Shown here in pieces: positions 15,286 through 23,702 of a stretch of DNA of 48,955 nt. The stretch's first letter is position 1, and every line of letters starts with the position of its first letter. A program made the translations under genes and the position numbers. This DNA comes from Christensenella sp. UBA5327 (GTDB taxonomy: Bacteria; Bacillota; Clostridia; Christensenellales; Aristaeellaceae), in the NCBI GenBank assembly GCA_002411105.1, contig DHQX01000023.1, positions 1 to 48,955 on the forward strand. The letters are read 5' to 3'. The notes beneath the pieces are model-generated. The model saw only the letters and a program-made list of their open reading frames with translations, had not been told where the DNA came from and searched no databases.

Positions 15286-17106
15286 ATGCAGCAGGGGTGG
15301 GGGCGCGGGCGCAGTGGTTTTCTGACCGAGGAGGAGAAGGCGGACCGTCCGCAGATCACCCGGGCCTTCCTGGCGCGCATCCTGTCCTACCTGAAGCCCT
15401 TCTGGAAGCAGCTGGTGCTGGCGCTGCTGGCCATTTTGCTGGCCACGGTGCTGCGCCTTTTGCCGGCCATTCTCACCGGCCGCATCATCGATGAGGGCCT
15501 GATCGGGCGGGACCTCGGCAGGCTTGTGACGCTGATCCTGTTGTCCCTGGGGGTTACGCTGCTGTCCAATTTGGTGGGGCTGCTGGAGAGCTACCTGAAC
15601 ACCTGGGTGGCTCAGCACATCACCTTCAACATGCGCAACCGCATGTTCAGCCACCTGCAGGGGATGAACCAGCGGTTTTTCACCTCCAGCCACCAGGGGG
15701 ATCTGATCACCCGGATGACCAGCGACATCTCAGGCGTTCAGCAGATCATCGCCGGCACCTTCACCAGCATCATCTCCAACATCCTCACCCTGGTGGTGGC
15801 GGCCATCGCCATGTATCAGAAAAACTGGATTCTGGCCACGGCAGGGCTGATCATCGTGCCGCTGTTTGCGCTGCCCACCCGGCGCGCCGGCAAAACCCGC
15901 TGGACCCTCACCCGGGAGGCCCAGCAGCGCCAGGACGAGGTCAATGACATTCTCAACGAGACCCTGTCGGTGTCCGGCCAGCTGCTGGTGAAGCTCTTTG
16001 GCCGGGAGGCCTATGAATATGCCCGCTATGAGAAGGCCAACCGGGAGATGGTCAGGCTCAACATCCGCCAGGGCATGGCAGGGCGTTGGTTCCGGGTGCT
16101 GCTGGGCACCTTTTCCAGCATTGGCCCCATGCTGATCTACCTGGTGGGCGGCATTCTGATGATGCGGCACAAGGCGGATCTCACCGTCGGGGACATCACG
16201 GTGCTGGTGGCGCTGCTGGGGCGCATGTATGGGCCTGTGAACACCCTGATGAACATGCAGGTGGACTGGATCCGGTCCATGGCGCTTTTCGCCCGCATCT
16301 TTGAGTATTTTGACCTGCGCCATGAGGTGCGCAGCGCTCCGGACGCCATCACGCCAGTGGGGATGGAGGGCGATATTGTCTTCAGGAACGTTTCTTTTCA
16401 TTATGAGCCAGACAGGGAAATCCTCCAGGACATCTCCTTCAGCCTGGACAGCGGCCGCAGCATCGCCATCGTGGGGCCCTCGGGCGCCGGCAAGAGCACC
16501 ATCATCAGCCTCCTGCTGCGGCTGTATGATGTCTCCAGTGGCAGCATTACGGTGGACGGCATCGACCTGCGGCAGTTGGATCTGGGTTATCTGCGGCGCA
16601 GCATTGGCCTGGTCACCCAGGACACCTACCTGTTTAACGCCACCATCCGGGAGAACCTGCTTTACGCGGCGCCAACGGCCAGCCAGGCGGAGTTGGAGGC
16701 CGCTGGCAAGAAGGCTAATATCCATGATTTTATCATGAGCCTGCCCCGGGGCTATGACAGCCTGGTGGGCAACCGGGGGCTGAAGCTCTCAGGCGGCGAA
16801 AAGCAGCGCCTGTCCATCGCCCGGGTGCTGCTGAAGGATCCGGCGGTGGTGGTGTTTGACGAGGCCACCTCCTCCCTGGACTCTATCGCCGAGCGCCTCA
16901 TCCAGGATGCAGTGGGGCCCCTGTTGGCCCAGCGCACCAGCATCGTCATCGCCCACCGCCTGTCTACGGTGTTGGCGGCGGATGAGATCCTGGTGCTGGA
17001 GGCAGGGCGGATTGTGCAAAGAGGCACCCACCAGGCGCTCCTGGCCCAAGGCGGGCTATATGCCAGGCTTTATGAAACGCAGTTTGGGCTTGAGGATGCT
17101 TTCTAA
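15286..17106 (+). CDS. ABC exporter, fused permease and ATPase (MsbA/LmrA-type half transporter)
   Basis: This 606-residue protein has an N-terminal ABC transporter type I membrane domain with six helices (about residues 40-330). The C-terminal nucleotide-binding domain has Walker A GPSGAGKST (about 397), Q-loop VTQDTYLF, signature LSGGEKQR, Walker B VVVFDEATSSLD and H-loop AHRLS, all intact. Homodimers or heterodimers of such proteins export lipids, peptides or drugs; the substrate is not readable. AAGGAG seven bases before the ATG fixes the start. It stands alone between divergent nrdJ and convergent tkt, which favours a homodimer. No strong promoter was seen in 15124-15285, although GGTATGATAGG (15234-15244) could serve as a -10. 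Confidence 0.93.
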   Translation: MQQGWGRGRSGFLTEEEKADRPQITRAFLARILSYLKPFWKQLVLALLAILLATVLRLLPAILTGRIIDEGLIGRDLGRLVTLILLSLGVTLLSNLVGLLESYLNTWVAQHITFNMRNRMFSHLQGMNQRFFTSSHQGDLITRMTSDISGVQQIIAGTFTSIISNILTLVVAAIAMYQKNWILATAGLIIVPLFALPTRRAGKTRWTLTREAQQRQDEVNDILNETLSVSGQLLVKLFGREAYEYARYEKANREMVRLNIRQGMAGRWFRVLLGTFSSIGPMLIYLVGGILMMRHKADLTVGDITVLVALLGRMYGPVNTLMNMQVDWIRSMALFARIFEYFDLRHEVRSAPDAITPVGMEGDIVFRNVSFHYEPDREILQDISFSLDSGRSIAIVGPSGAGKSTIISLLLRLYDVSSGSITVDGIDLRQLDLGYLRRSIGLVTQDTYLFNATIRENLLYAAPTASQAELEAAGKKANIHDFIMSLPRGYDSLVGNRGLKLSGGEKQRLSIARVLLKDPAVVVFDEATSSLDSIAERLIQDAVGPLLAQRTSIVIAHRLSTVLAADEILVLEAGRIVQRGTHQALLAQGGLYARLYETQFGLEDAF

Positions 17107-17121
17107 GGGCATCCTCAAGCC
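17087..17121. terminator. Perfect 13-bp inverted repeat between ABC exporter and tkt
   Basis: GGCTTGAGGATGC and GCATCCTCAAGCC pair perfectly around a 9-base loop. The 5' arm lies inside the last codons of the exporter gene and the loop holds its stop codon. No T tract follows on either strand, so it is either a weak bidirectional terminator or an mRNA 3'-end stabilising hairpin for the two convergent genes. Confidence 0.5.
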
Positions 17122-17137
17122 ATTTACCCTCTATGCT

Positions 17138-19108
17138 TTATAGTTCCCCGGCGATGCGGGCAGCGTTTTCTGCGGTGAGGCCAAACTCATTGAACAGGAC
17201 TTCGGCCGGTGCGGAGGCGCCAAAATGATCAAGGCCCAGCACCCGGCCATCCAAGCCCACAAAGCGGTACCACGGCATGGTGGCCCCGGCCTCAATGGCC
17301 AGGCGCTTTCTCACCTGGGGCGGCAGCACCTGGTTCTGATATGCCTGGGGCTGGGCCAAAAACAGCTCCATACAGGGCATGGACACCACGCTGGCGTCTT
17401 TGCCCTTGTCTTTAAGCAGCGCCTGGACTTCCACGGCCAGGCTCACCTCGCTCCCGGATGCCATCAAAATCAGGTCGGGCTGCGCTTTGTCTGACGGGGA
17501 CAGCACATAGCCGCCCTTTTCGCTGCCCTGCGCGGTTTGTGTGTATTGGGGCAGGTTTTGCCGGGTGAGCACCAGGCTGGTGGGGCCCGGGCTGGTGAGC
17601 GCGGTGAGCCAGGCCTGGGCGGTTTCATTGGCGTCACAGGGCCTGATCACCCGCATGCCGGGGGTGGCCCTGAGCGCCGCCAAATGCTCAATGGGCTGGT
17701 GGGTCTCGCCATCTTCGCCCACGCCGATGGAATCATGGGTCAAAACATAGATGACCGGCAGGCGCATGATGGCCGACAGCCGCATGGCGGCCTTCATATA
17801 ATCGGTGAACACGAAGAAGGTGGCGCAAAAGACCCTGAGGCCGCCGTGCAGGGCGATGCCGTTTGAGATGGCGGCCATGGCATGCTCCCTGACGCCAAAG
17901 CGCAGGTTGCGCCCCAGGCGGTTTTCGGAGCTGAAGTCTCCGCCGTCCGCGATGTAGGATTTGTTGGAGGGGGCCAGGTCGGCAGAGCCGCCCACCAGGT
18001 TGGGCACCAGCTTTGCGAGTTTTCCGATCATATCGCCGGAGCTGGCGCGGGTGGCCTCTGCCTTTTCCTTTTGGGGCATGAGGCTGCCGCCCTGCAGCAG
18101 GTCCTTAAGGTTCAGCCCGGCATGCCACTGCTTCCACTGGCGGGCCAGGTCCGGATGAGCCGCTTCGTAGGCTTCAAACAGCGTCTCCCAGGCCTCCCGG
18201 GCTTTTTTGCCCTGACTCAGGCACTGTGCTGCGTGGGCATACACCGCCTCATCCACCTGGAAGGGCTCACCCGCCATGCCCAGGGCCTGCTTGGTTTTTT
18301 CAAGCTCCTCTGCGCCCAGCGGCTCGCCATGGGCGCTGGCCTTGCCCTGCTTGGCAGCGCTGCCGTAGCCGATGTAGGTGGGGCAGACGATGAGGGTGGG
18401 CAGCTCGCTCCCCTGCGCCTTTTCCAGGGCCGAAAGCACCTGGGCATAGTCGTTGCCGTCTTGTACCCGGATAACCTGCCAGCCATAGGCCTCAAAGCGC
18501 TTGCCCACATCCTCACGGAAGGCCAGGTCGGTGTCGCCCTCAATCGAGATCTCGTTGTCATCATAAAGCACGGTCAGCTTGTTCAGCTTCAGCGTCCCCG
18601 CCAGGGAGGCGGCCTCGCTGGCGATGCCCTCCATCATGCAGCCATCCCCGGCAAACACATAGGTGTGGTGATCAACCACGGGAAAGCCCGGCCGGTTGAA
18701 CCGGGCGGCCAGCATGCTCTCCGCAATCGCAAAGCCCACGGCGTTGGCGATGCCCTGGCCCAAAGGCCCGGTGGTGGTCTCAACCCCTGGGACGCCATGC
18801 TCCGGGTGGCCGGGGGTTTTGGACTGCCATTGGCGGAACCGCTTGATTTCATCCATGGGCATGGCTTCATAGCCGCCCAGGTGGAGGAGCGAATACAAAA
18901 GCGCGCTGGCGTGGCCGTTTGAGAGCACAAAACGGTCCCGATTGACCCAGCCGGGCTTGGCCGGGTCGTGCTTCATGGTTTTCAGCCACAGCGCGTAGGC
19001 CATGGGCGCCATGCCCATGGGTGCGCCGGGATGGCCGCTGTTGGCCTTCTGCACCATTTCTGCCGACAGGATGCGCAGGGTGTTGATGGTTTTTTCGTGA
19101 ATGTTCAT
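17138..19108 (-). CDS. tkt: Transketolase
   Basis: This 656-residue protein has the full three-domain transketolase layout: N-terminal ILSAEMVQKANSGHPGAPMGMAP, the thiamine diphosphate/metal motif GDGCMMEGIASEAASLAGTLKLNK with later NEIS, a pyrimidine domain with VREHAMAAISNGIALHGG and THDSIGVGEDGETHQPIEHLAALR, and a C-terminal transketolase_C domain. It moves two-carbon units between sugar phosphates in the non-oxidative pentose phosphate pathway and is the main route to ribose phosphate in many clostridia. AAAGGAGAAGGTCA precedes the ATG. The upstream region 19109-19240 contains an extended -10 like TGCTAATAT on the minus strand without a good -35. Confidence 0.96.
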   Translation of the reverse strand: MNIHEKTINTLRILSAEMVQKANSGHPGAPMGMAPMAYALWLKTMKHDPAKPGWVNRDRFVLSNGHASALLYSLLHLGGYEAMPMDEIKRFRQWQSKTPGHPEHGVPGVETTTGPLGQGIANAVGFAIAESMLAARFNRPGFPVVDHHTYVFAGDGCMMEGIASEAASLAGTLKLNKLTVLYDDNEISIEGDTDLAFREDVGKRFEAYGWQVIRVQDGNDYAQVLSALEKAQGSELPTLIVCPTYIGYGSAAKQGKASAHGEPLGAEELEKTKQALGMAGEPFQVDEAVYAHAAQCLSQGKKAREAWETLFEAYEAAHPDLARQWKQWHAGLNLKDLLQGGSLMPQKEKAEATRASSGDMIGKLAKLVPNLVGGSADLAPSNKSYIADGGDFSSENRLGRNLRFGVREHAMAAISNGIALHGGLRVFCATFFVFTDYMKAAMRLSAIMRLPVIYVLTHDSIGVGEDGETHQPIEHLAALRATPGMRVIRPCDANETAQAWLTALTSPGPTSLVLTRQNLPQYTQTAQGSEKGGYVLSPSDKAQPDLILMASGSEVSLAVEVQALLKDKGKDASVVSMPCMELFLAQPQAYQNQVLPPQVRKRLAIEAGATMPWYRFVGLDGRVLGLDHFGASAPAEVLFNEFGLTAENAARIAGEL

Positions 19109-19297
19109 TGACCTTCTCCTTTATTCCGCATTTTGCGTCTGTGACCCGGCACAGGCCAACCCATCGCCTGCATCCGCCCGCGCCAAGCGCGGGAAACCAG
19201 GCCATGGCTTTTTATCCAGCCTTATATTAGCATAAACCAGGGCATAAAGTCACATATCGCCGCGCTGCAACAGCCTGAGGAAAAGCCAGGCGCCGGT

Positions 19298-19327
19298 TTG
19301 GTTATCGCTCCTGTCCTGTGCTATCAT
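19298..19327 (+). promoter_or_regulatory. Candidate promoter of the Gfo/Idh-AOR genes
   Basis: TTGGTT (19298-19303), an 18-base spacer and TATCAT (19322-19327) lie about 55 bases before the start codon at 19381. The -35 differs from consensus at two positions. Confidence 0.5.
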
Positions 19328-19380
19328 ACCAATGACAGGCAGCGATTGATGCGTTAATACACAGTGAGGAGAGATGGGGC

Positions 19381-20514
19381 ATGAGGTTAAAGTACGGGAT
19401 GGTTGGCGGAGGAGCTGGCTCCTTCATCGGCGGCGCGCACCGGCGTTCCATCAACCTGGATGGCGAGGCTGTGCTGGTGGCAGGCAGCTTTTCCAGGGAT
19501 TATGAGAACACCCTGGCGACCGGGAGAGAGCTGGGCATAGCGGAAGACAGGCTGTACAAATCCTATGCCGGGATGGCAAAAGCGGAAGCGCAGCGGGAAG
19601 ACGGCATTGACTTTGTGGTGGTCGTCACCCCCAACCACACCCACTACGCTATTTGCAAAGCGTTTCTTGAAGCGGGGATTCATGTTTCCTGCGACAAGCC
19701 CTTGGCCGTGAACACCGGGCAGGCTTTTGAGCTGGAGCGGCTGGCCAGGGAGAAAGACCTGCTCTTTTTGGTGACCTATACCTATGCCGGGCATGTGACG
19801 GCCAAATACGCCGCCGACCTGATCAAGTCAGGCCAGATTGGCCAGGTGCGCACGGTGATGGCGGAATACCCCCAGGGCTGGCTGGCCGATGTGGACTCGG
19901 GCGGCGGCAAGCAGGGGGAATGGCGGCGCGACCCCGCCCAGTCGGGCAACACCAACTGCCTGGGAGACCTGGGCACCCATGTGGAGAACATCGTAGCCAC
20001 CATGACGGGGCTGAAGATCAAGCGCGTGCTGGCGAAGATGGATGTGGTGGTGCCGGGCAGGGTGCTGGATGATAACGACTTTGTCATGGTGGAGTATGAG
20101 GGCGGCGCCACCGGGCTTTACTGGACCAGCCAGATCGCCATAGGGCATGACAACAGCCTGAGGGTGAGGGTCTACGGTGATGAAGGCACGATCCTGTGGT
20201 TCCAGGAGGAGCCGGAAAAGATCACGGTCATCAGGAAGGATGGCTCCCTGACCGAGCAGCACCGGGGCTACCCGGCGATTACCCCCGGCGCAGCGGCTTA
20301 CTCCCGCCTGCCCAGCGGGCATCCGGAGGGCTGGTTTGAGGCGATGGCCAACCTGTACGCCAGCTTCATCAAATGCGTCAAGGCGAAAAAAGAGGGCACA
20401 TTCAGCAGGGGCATGATTGATTTCCCCACGGTGGAGGACGGCGCGGAGGGGATCAGGTTTGTCGAGGCCTGCCTTGAGAGCTCAAGAAACGGGAACGTCT
20501 GGGTTGAATATTGA
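19381..20514 (+). CDS. Gfo/Idh/MocA-family NAD(P)-dependent oxidoreductase
   Basis: This 377-residue protein has an N-terminal Rossmann domain (MVGGGAGSFIGGAHRRSI, VVVVTPNHTHYAICKAFLEAGIHVSCDKPLAVN) with the typical family EKP motif present as DKP. A C-terminal alpha/beta domain follows (GDLGTHVENIVATMTGLK, YWTSQIAIGHDNSLRVRVYGDEGTILWFQEEPE). Members oxidise or reduce sugar, inositol or related hydroxyl groups. The substrate is unknown; the YWTSQ...GHDN motif resembles inositol/sugar dehydrogenase members. GAGGAGAG precedes the ATG. Only ten bases separate it from the aldehyde oxidoreductase gene, so the pair is probably co-transcribed. Confidence 0.9.
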   Translation: MRLKYGMVGGGAGSFIGGAHRRSINLDGEAVLVAGSFSRDYENTLATGRELGIAEDRLYKSYAGMAKAEAQREDGIDFVVVVTPNHTHYAICKAFLEAGIHVSCDKPLAVNTGQAFELERLAREKDLLFLVTYTYAGHVTAKYAADLIKSGQIGQVRTVMAEYPQGWLADVDSGGGKQGEWRRDPAQSGNTNCLGDLGTHVENIVATMTGLKIKRVLAKMDVVVPGRVLDDNDFVMVEYEGGATGLYWTSQIAIGHDNSLRVRVYGDEGTILWFQEEPEKITVIRKDGSLTEQHRGYPAITPGAAAYSRLPSGHPEGWFEAMANLYASFIKCVKAKKEGTFSRGMIDFPTVEDGAEGIRFVEACLESSRNGNVWVEY

Positions 20515-20524
20515 GAGGTGCGGC

Positions 20525-22399
20525 ATGTTTGGATACAATGGCAAACTCCTTTTCATTGATTTGGGCAGCGGCCAGACGCGGGTTGAGCGGCCGGATGAGA
20601 ATTTCTACAGGAGGTATGTCGGGAACGGCATTCTGGGGGCATACATCATGCTCACCAGGACCAGGGCCGGGATGGACGCCTTTGACCCGGACAGCCTCCT
20701 GATGTTTTTGAGCGGCGCGGTTAACGGGCAGGAGGGGCCGGGGCTTGCCCGGTTCACGGTGTGCGGAAAATCCCCCTTGACCGGCGGCATGGGGGAGGCC
20801 AGGAGCGAAGGCCCGTTTGCAGTTGCCCTGAAAAAAAGCGGATATGACGGGATCATCATCTCCGGAAAGCTGGAAAAGCCAGGCATTGTCGTGATACAAG
20901 ACGGCAAGCCCGGCATCAAAAGCGCTGAAGCGCTATGGGGAAAAACCGTCTCTGAGGCGACCGATGCCCTCAGGGAAGCCTATCCGGAAGCCAGCGTCGC
21001 GGCAATCGGCCCGGCGGGGGAAAACCTGGTGAGATTTGCCAACATCGTCAGCGAAAAATGCCATCATGCCTCCCGGAGCGGCATGGGGGCTGTGATGGGG
21101 TCAAAGAACCTCAAAGCGCTGGTGATCACAGGCGGCAAGCTGCCGGAAACCGCGGACAGCCAGGCGATGGCGCAGATCGCCCGGGACTTTGAAGCCCGGA
21201 TCGCGGGGAATCCCCTGGCGACCTGGCAGCATCAGCGCCCGGGCTTTGGCGTCTGGATCCACACCCACGGGATTGACGCCTCGGTTTGCGTGAACAACTA
21301 TCAATCAGCCACATGTGACTATCTGGACCATTACCAGCCGGCAGCCTTTGACCCCTTCTACAGGGGGGTGGCGCAATGCCCTGGCTGCGCCATGGACTGC
21401 ATCAAGCGCTACGCTGATGATGAGGCATCCGCGATGTCAGGCGGGCTGCATCAGGAGATAGCAGGGGCCATGGGGCCCAACATCGGCAATGACAGCCCCA
21501 TGACTGTCATTCAGGCGAATATCCTGTGCAACGAAATGGGGCTGGACCCCAATTCAACAGGGTATGTGATCTCCTTCATCCAGGAGCTGGCCCAGAGAAA
21601 CATGCTGGAGGAACCGGATGAGGTCAGGATAGCCTTTGGCGAGGGCAATGAGACACTCAAGCTGATTGACCTGATCGCCCGCCGCAAGGGGATAGGTGAC
21701 CTGCTGGCGGAAGGCACCCGGAGGGCCGCGCAAAAAATGGGCGGGAACGCGCAACGCTATGCGCTTCACGTCAAAGGGAATGAGATGGTGCCCTTTGAGC
21801 CGCGCAGCCAGACAAACCTGGCCCTGGGCTATGCCCTGGGGCACACAGGCCCCCGGTATGAGGTGTGCGAGCATGACTGGGACTTTGACACGCGGGTGGG
21901 ATGGGAGCATACCTTGGATTTCTGCCGCACCATCGGCATCCTGGAGCGCATCCCCATGGACTACCTGGGGAAAAGAAAAGTCCGCAACTACAAGGCCCTG
22001 AGCACGCTCTGGTCGGCTGTGGACGCGCTGGGGATCTGCCTGTTTGCGACGGCCCCCACCCGGACCCTCAGCCTGCGCAAGCTTGCGGGCTTAATTGCCG
22101 CGGTGACCGGGTGGGAGACCTCGGACTATGAAATCATGCGCCTGGGCGAGCTGCGGCTGACCATGTTCAGGCTCTATAACTGCAGGGAGGGGCTGACATC
22201 ACAGGATGATACGCTGCCCCGCAGGTTTTTTGAGGAAGCGATAGACTTCGGGCTGCACCAGGGCGTGAAGCTGGATGAAGCGGCATTTGAGGACTGCGTC
22301 AAAACCTATTACGCCATGATGGGCTGGGATGAGCAGGGGGTGCCCAGGGAGGCCACGCTGCTGGACTTTGGGCTGGACTGGGCCATCCAGCCCGCATAA
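20525..22399 (+). CDS. Aldehyde:ferredoxin oxidoreductase (tungstopterin, AOR family)
   Basis: The ATG at 20525 follows GAGAGGTG; the frame extends upstream only inside the preceding gene. The 624-residue product starts with the AOR_N domain (GYNGKLLFIDLGSGQ, LTGGMGEARSEGPFAVALKKSGYDGIIISGK). The [4Fe-4S] ligands are Cys285, Cys288, Cys292 (CPGCAMDC) and Cys505 (GICLF), nearly the same positions as in the Pyrococcus enzyme. AOR enzymes interconvert aldehydes and carboxylates with ferredoxin, using a tungsten bis-pterin. This family also includes benzoyl-CoA-type and other-substrate members. The paired dehydrogenase suggests it handles an aldehyde made by, or given to, that enzyme (inference). 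No tungsten cofactor genes are in the window. Confidence 0.92.
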   Translation: MFGYNGKLLFIDLGSGQTRVERPDENFYRRYVGNGILGAYIMLTRTRAGMDAFDPDSLLMFLSGAVNGQEGPGLARFTVCGKSPLTGGMGEARSEGPFAVALKKSGYDGIIISGKLEKPGIVVIQDGKPGIKSAEALWGKTVSEATDALREAYPEASVAAIGPAGENLVRFANIVSEKCHHASRSGMGAVMGSKNLKALVITGGKLPETADSQAMAQIARDFEARIAGNPLATWQHQRPGFGVWIHTHGIDASVCVNNYQSATCDYLDHYQPAAFDPFYRGVAQCPGCAMDCIKRYADDEASAMSGGLHQEIAGAMGPNIGNDSPMTVIQANILCNEMGLDPNSTGYVISFIQELAQRNMLEEPDEVRIAFGEGNETLKLIDLIARRKGIGDLLAEGTRRAAQKMGGNAQRYALHVKGNEMVPFEPRSQTNLALGYALGHTGPRYEVCEHDWDFDTRVGWEHTLDFCRTIGILERIPMDYLGKRKVRNYKALSTLWSAVDALGICLFATAPTRTLSLRKLAGLIAAVTGWETSDYEIMRLGELRLTMFRLYNCREGLTSQDDTLPRRFFEEAIDFGLHQGVKLDEAAFEDCVKTYYAMMGWDEQGVPREATLLDFGLDWAIQPA

Positions 22400-22415
22400 C
22401 CAGATATGTCCCTGT

Positions 22416-23564
22416 TCAGCGCCCGAAGGTCTCCGCCGCCTCCGCCATTTTCTGGATGATGGGCACCTCAAAGGGGCAGTTTTCCAGGCACTGGCCGCAG
22501 GCGATGCACTCGCCGGCGTGGTGCTCCAGCAGCTCATAGTGGCTGCGCACCGAGTCGGGGACTGAGCCCTGGACCAGGGCCAGGTCGTGGAACTTGTTGA
22601 CCATGGCGATGTTGATGCCCACAGGGCAGGGGGCGCAGTGGCCGCAGTAGATGCATTTGCCCTTATAGCTGTGAAGCGGCAGGTCCTTGAGGAAGGGGGC
22701 ATAGTCCCGCTCCTGGTCTGTCAAATCGGAATACCGCCCGGCCTTAAGCACCTCCTCAGCGCTTCGGAAGCCGCCCACCACGCAGGCCGCGGCTGGCCGG
22801 GTGAGGGCATAGTGGATGCAGTGCTCCGGCTTCATCGCCCTTCCAAAGGGCGACCATTTGTCACTTAGCAGATCGCCCCCGCCAAAGGCCTTCATCACCA
22901 CGATGCCAACGCCCTTTGCCTCACAGGTTTTGTACAGCTGGTCCCTCACCGGGTCTATGTTGGTGAGGGGCTGCTCATAGTTCCTGGGCGTCCAGACCTC
23001 GTCAAAATCCTCCCGGGGAGGCTGCAGGTCGTAGCAGGGGTTGACGCTGAAGAGCAGCACGTCAATGAGCCCGGTTTCCGCCGCTTTCAGCGCCATCTCC
23101 GGGTTGTGGGAGCTCATGCCGGTGTGGCGGATGCGGCCGGCTTTTTTCAGCTCCAGGACATAATCGATCATCCAGCCGCCAAACACGGTGTCAAAATCCG
23201 CGTCGTTGTCCACATAGTGGATCATGCCGATGTCCAGATAATCGGTATCAAGGCGCTTGAGCAGATCCTCAAAGCCGGCGGGGACCAGCGCCTCATCCCG
23301 GGTGCGCAGGTACTGGCTGTTCTGCCAGCAGGCGCCGATATGCCCCTGGATAAAGACTTTGTCCCGGCGGCCCTTGAGGCAATTGCCCAGGTTGCTGCGC
23401 ACATCCGGCTCGGCGCAGAACAGATCAAAGAAGTTCATCCCGCAGTCAAGGGCTGATGTGACCAGCTCCTTCACCAGGTCAGGGGTGGCGCCGATCATGC
23501 CCTCGCAGCCCAGCCCCACCTCGCTCACCACGAGGCCGGTGTTGCCCAGTTCCCTGTATTTCAT
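22416..23564 (-). CDS. Aldo/keto reductase fused to a ferredoxin-like 2x[4Fe-4S] domain
   Basis: This 382-residue protein has an N-terminal AKR barrel (residues 1-290) and a C-terminal double cluster domain with Cys304/307/310/313 and Cys353/356/359/363. Of the AKR tetrad, Asp47, Lys69 and His116 are recognisable. The catalytic Tyr is not: by simple alignment Glu52 (NFFDLFCAEPD) stands in its place. The Fe-S domain suggests ferredoxin rather than only NADPH as electron partner, as in related clostridial enzymes. GGAGGAGAAGCAA precedes the ATG at 23564. It converges on the AOR gene with 16 bases between and diverges from the OYE gene. Confidence 0.9.
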   Translation of the reverse strand: MKYRELGNTGLVVSEVGLGCEGMIGATPDLVKELVTSALDCGMNFFDLFCAEPDVRSNLGNCLKGRRDKVFIQGHIGACWQNSQYLRTRDEALVPAGFEDLLKRLDTDYLDIGMIHYVDNDADFDTVFGGWMIDYVLELKKAGRIRHTGMSSHNPEMALKAAETGLIDVLLFSVNPCYDLQPPREDFDEVWTPRNYEQPLTNIDPVRDQLYKTCEAKGVGIVVMKAFGGGDLLSDKWSPFGRAMKPEHCIHYALTRPAAACVVGGFRSAEEVLKAGRYSDLTDQERDYAPFLKDLPLHSYKGKCIYCGHCAPCPVGINIAMVNKFHDLALVQGSVPDSVRSHYELLEHHAGECIACGQCLENCPFEVPIIQKMAEAAETFGR

Positions 23565-23642
23565 TTGCTTCTCCTCCGATCATGGCCTTGAAACCGCTTG
23601 TTGGGCTTATCATATCACAGTTTGCGCCCGGGCGGCAGGTGC

Positions 23643-23671
23643 TTGCCTGAGGGGGTGGATTGTGCGATGAT
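23643..23671 (+). promoter_or_regulatory. Candidate promoter of the OYE-type gene
   Basis: TTGCCT (23643-23648), 17 bases, GATGAT (23666-23671), about 32 bases before the start codon. Both hexamers deviate from consensus, so this is tentative. Confidence 0.35.
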
Positions 23672-23702
23672 ACAGGCATATCAGCCGGAAAGGACCTTTG
23701 CC

